64,000 nucleotides of DNA from Alphaproteobacteria bacterium (GTDB taxonomy: Bacteria; Pseudomonadota; Alphaproteobacteria; Paracaedibacterales; VGCI01): NCBI GenBank assembly GCA_019746225.1, contig JAIESE010000038.1:1-64000 (forward strand), written 5' to 3'. Position numbers and translations under genes: made by a program. Shown in pieces: positions 61,986-64,000 of this stretch (position 1 is the first letter of the stretch; the number at the start of each line of letters is the position of its first letter). The notes under the pieces are model-generated. The model worked only from the letters and a program-made list of their open reading frames with translations, did no database searches and had not been told where the DNA came from.

Positions 61986-62615
61986 ATGAAACTAAAATTA
62001 TCGACCATGGCCTTAATGGCAACCATAGCTTTTGAAGGCAACTCACACGGCATAGATCTAGACAATTTGGAAGGCAGCCAACCCGACAATCGCTCTGTGT
62101 TAGTTACTTCTGGACAAGCAGCACGAGGGACACCTGCCCTTTCGGATCAAGCAAAGCCAGTCCTCAAAGCACAAAGTGTTCTGCCTTCTTCATCCTCAAA
62201 TTCCCCAGCGCGTCCTGTTCAAGCGAAACCAGGAGTACCTGCAAAACAAGATACGCATCTTCATTCTACAGGAAATCGTGTCCGTGCTCCTGTTAAGGTG
62301 GAATCAAAAGGAGCAAGTGCAGCCAACCCTGTTTTACCCATCCCAAAGGGAAGAGCTCCTAATAATCCGGGGCCTCTTTCTTCAGACTCTGCTATCGCTG
62401 CTACAAAACCACAGGGTGTTACAATTACATGTTATGACAAAATACTCCATTTACCCTATAGTCTGACGGCTCAAGAAATATTGGCCCAAGCAAAAGAGTT
62501 TATTGTCAAAAATAACGCGCATGGCAACTCAAATGTAAACATAGATGCGACAAATGTCCCTCAACATTTAGTTGCGACTATTTTGACTTTAATGACCCAG
62601 ACATTTAAAATTTAA
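61986..62615 (+). CDS. Secreted protein with shared IDLxNLxG leader, candidate effector 3
   Basis: The 209-residue protein starts MKLKLSTMALMATIAF, a signal peptide like those of the OTU-type pair, then GIDLDNLEG and a Ser/Pro/Ala/Lys-rich linker of about 125 residues. The final part (ITCYDKILHLPYSLTAQEIL, NIDATNVPQHLVATI) is a small domain I do not recognise; it has no OTU motif. I chose ATG 61986 because it aligns with the related genes and AGGAAC lies upstream; ATG 61944 would add 14 residues before the leader. Its first part is nearly identical in DNA to the next gene. Confidence 0.65.
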   Translation: MKLKLSTMALMATIAFEGNSHGIDLDNLEGSQPDNRSVLVTSGQAARGTPALSDQAKPVLKAQSVLPSSSSNSPARPVQAKPGVPAKQDTHLHSTGNRVRAPVKVESKGASAANPVLPIPKGRAPNNPGPLSSDSAIAATKPQGVTITCYDKILHLPYSLTAQEILAQAKEFIVKNNAHGNSNVNIDATNVPQHLVATILTLMTQTFKI

Positions 62616-62691
62616 GCCTAGAAATAAATGATTATACTGAACAAGATAAATTATGAATTGATGTTAACAATATTTACAAAGGATAAACGTA

Positions 62692-63543
62692 ATGAAAATA
62701 AAATTATTTACCATTACCTTAATGGCAACCATTGCTTTTGAAAACAACGCACGCGGCATAGATCTAGACAATTTGGAAGGCAAGCAACCTGACAATCGCT
62801 CTGTGAAAGTTACTACTGGACAAGCAGCAAGAGGGACACCTGCCCTTTCGGATCAAGCAAAGCCAGTCCTCAAAGCACAAAGTGCTCTGCCTTCTTCATC
62901 CTCAAATTCCCCAGCGCGTCCTGTTCAAGCGAAGTCCAGTGAACCTGAAAAAAAAGCCGCACCTCCTCGTTCCACAAGAAAGCGGGTTACTGTTTCCGTT
63001 AATGAGGAACAGAAAGGGACAAGTCTGGCCAACCCTACTTTATCAAGCTCACAACCCACAGGTAGGCATGCCCTTCGGCAAAACGCATCTTCCCCACCTG
63101 AAATTAAATTTTCAGAAATAGGGGCAGCTACCTTAAAATCAAAAGATTTCAGCTGGTCAAACTCTCCAAAATCAATCAGGGTATCAGGTGATCATCTTGA
63201 AAAGCTCGCAAGTGGCGAGCAGCCATTTTCTTTAGGAGGTAAAAAATATATCCTAAAATTGAAAGCTCCTAACACGAAGGAGTTATTGTCTTTTATCGCA
63301 AACTCAAAAGGATTGAACAAAGGCCTTAATAAAGCTGAAGAACTTTTTATTCTCTCTCCTTTTTCAATATACTTAAATGCAGAATCAAGTAGCAGTTCTC
63401 AAACCACATATAATGGCGTCTCTAATTCGACGAGCTCTCACTCCAAAGAAATTAAAAACTCTACTACTTGGACTATAGTCCCCGTCGTTGGCGACGGTAA
63501 AGGTTATGGTGGTATCACGTTTATCGTTCAAGAAATTAAATAG
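62692..63543 (+). CDS. Secreted protein with shared IDLxNLxG leader, candidate effector 4
   Basis: The 283-residue protein shares leader (MKIKLFTITLMATIAF), GIDLDNLEG and about 60 residues of linker with its neighbour. It then continues with a different, larger end containing EIKFSEIGAATLKSKDFSW, GEQPFSLGGKKYILKLKAP and VGDGKGYGGITFIVQEI. I see no OTU motif and do not recognise the end. AGGATA stands 12 bases before the ATG, as in both OTU-type genes. A terminator follows. Confidence 0.65.
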   Translation: MKIKLFTITLMATIAFENNARGIDLDNLEGKQPDNRSVKVTTGQAARGTPALSDQAKPVLKAQSALPSSSSNSPARPVQAKSSEPEKKAAPPRSTRKRVTVSVNEEQKGTSLANPTLSSSQPTGRHALRQNASSPPEIKFSEIGAATLKSKDFSWSNSPKSIRVSGDHLEKLASGEQPFSLGGKKYILKLKAPNTKELLSFIANSKGLNKGLNKAEELFILSPFSIYLNAESSSSSQTTYNGVSNSTSSHSKEIKNSTTWTIVPVVGDGKGYGGITFIVQEIK

Positions 63544-63552
63544 CCATCCTAT

Positions 63553-63584
63553 AAAAATGGGCTTTGTGAAAGAAGCCCATTTTT
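63553..63584. terminator. Rho-independent terminator after the last effector-like gene
   Basis: Perfect 12-bp arms AAAAATGGGCTT (63553-63564) and AAGCCCATTTTT (63573-63584) enclose an 8-base loop. The symmetrical A- and T-runs allow use from both sides. Confidence 0.88.
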
Positions 63585-63645
63585 AAATATTCTAATCCTT
63601 TGACTTTTCATACTCTCTTTTACCACAGAAATACCCTATCACCCC

Positions 63646-64000
63646 TTAAGATACCTGCAAAACAACGATACTGATACCGGTGCTTTCAGCCCCCATAAGA
63701 TTGCGATAGGAGTGCTTCCGGTCCCCTGGAAATGCCAAAACATCCCCGACTTCTAAGGTAAATTCTTCCCCCTCAACAGATACAACAATGCGACCCGATG
63801 TGCAGGTAAAATACTCCTTCGTTCCTTTTGAATGAGGAATTCCCAAGATCAACGCAGCTGGGTTTAAAGTAAGCCGTTCAAACTGTAACCCAGGAACAGG
63901 ATCAGGGAGCAAGGTCACTACTGCTGCTTGACCTCTGGCCCTTAGTTGCCGCTTCAATTCTGCTTCTTTAATAAGCAAACAGCTGGGGCGCGGAGGGCTT
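63646..64000 (-). CDS. Cupin-domain C-terminus of a probable XRE-cupin regulator, 5' part cut off
   Basis: The frame is open to the right edge of the window. The visible part is a cupin_2 barrel (PHSKGTKEYFTCTSGRIVVSVEGEEFTLEVGDVLAFPGDRKHSYRN) with a His, Glu and distal His in metal-ligand positions, preceded by a basic stretch. Such cupins usually end transcription regulators with an N-terminal helix-turn-helix, so that half probably lies beyond 64000. A TTG at 63978 is only an internal codon in this reading. Confidence 0.7.
   Translation of the reverse strand, partial: SPPRPSCLLIKEAELKRQLRARGQAAVVTLLPDPVPGLQFERLTLNPAALILGIPHSKGTKEYFTCTSGRIVVSVEGEEFTLEVGDVLAFPGDRKHSYRNLMGAESTGISIVVLQVS

Overview
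The window looks like part of the chromosome of an alphaproteobacterium, most likely a host-associated lineage of the Holosporales type (Paracaedibacter, Odyssella or Caedibacter relatives). The reasons are: a MipZ-type division ATPase; an F0 ATP synthase operon with duplicated b subunits (b and b'), separate from F1; an isc operon led by iscR with two adjacent cysteine desulfurases, as in Rickettsiales; two ProP-like MFS carriers in tandem; a secreted DUF2608 protein; and several secreted proteins with eukaryote-type domains. The taxonomic placement is inference from gene content only. I saw no tRNA, rRNA, CRISPR array, insertion sequence or intact prophage.

Layout. 1-3.6 kb: a gene cut by the left edge, a small transaldolase, a periplasmic DsbA-like oxidoreductase, mipZ and a small unknown gene. 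3.7-9.6 kb: a one-direction Flp/Tad pilus block (tadD, cpaA, cpaB, cpaC, cpaD, cpaE) in which cpaB carries a one-base frameshift and no cpaF, tadB, tadC or flp is present. 9.7-14.8 kb: a metallo-beta-lactamase-like protein and two AAA-DUF4143 ATPase/PD-(D/E)XK genes flanking an ABC1 kinase-like gene. Both ATPase genes have phased 20-bp repeat arrays with a 22-23 bp period at their promoters. 14.8-23.4 kb: DUF2608, PHA synthase, small lipoproteins, a histone-tail/CBS fusion, rpiB-like, nth, a secreted lipase and a nitronate monooxygenase. 23.5-25.9 kb: the F0 operon. 26-30.5 kb: an XRE-S24 repressor beside two MFS carriers. 31-33.6 kb: two secreted OTU-like proteases. 33.8-37.6 kb: a partner-switching signalling operon (STAS, RsbW-like, receiver-PP2C, histidine kinase). 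37.9-50.6 kb: an ABC exporter, trmB, surface-sugar genes, dispersed repeats, an RTX protein and a hydrolase. 50.7-58.7 kb: the complete isc operon behind an IscR-like site. 58.8-64 kb: a structured small RNA with its own promoter and terminator, comEC, and two more secreted proteins.

The strongest candidate for an undescribed system is a family of four secreted proteins at 31.1-33.6 and 62.0-63.5 kb. They share a leader peptide and, directly after it, an ID(L/I)xNLxG motif. They then have a Ser/Pro/Thr-rich linker and unrelated C-terminal domains; two carry OTU-type Cys/His motifs. In the second pair the shared 5' part is almost identical at DNA level while the 3' parts differ. This suggests a common export or sorting leader with exchangeable effector ends. 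The second candidate is the pair of AAA-DUF4143 genes with helically phased operator arrays.
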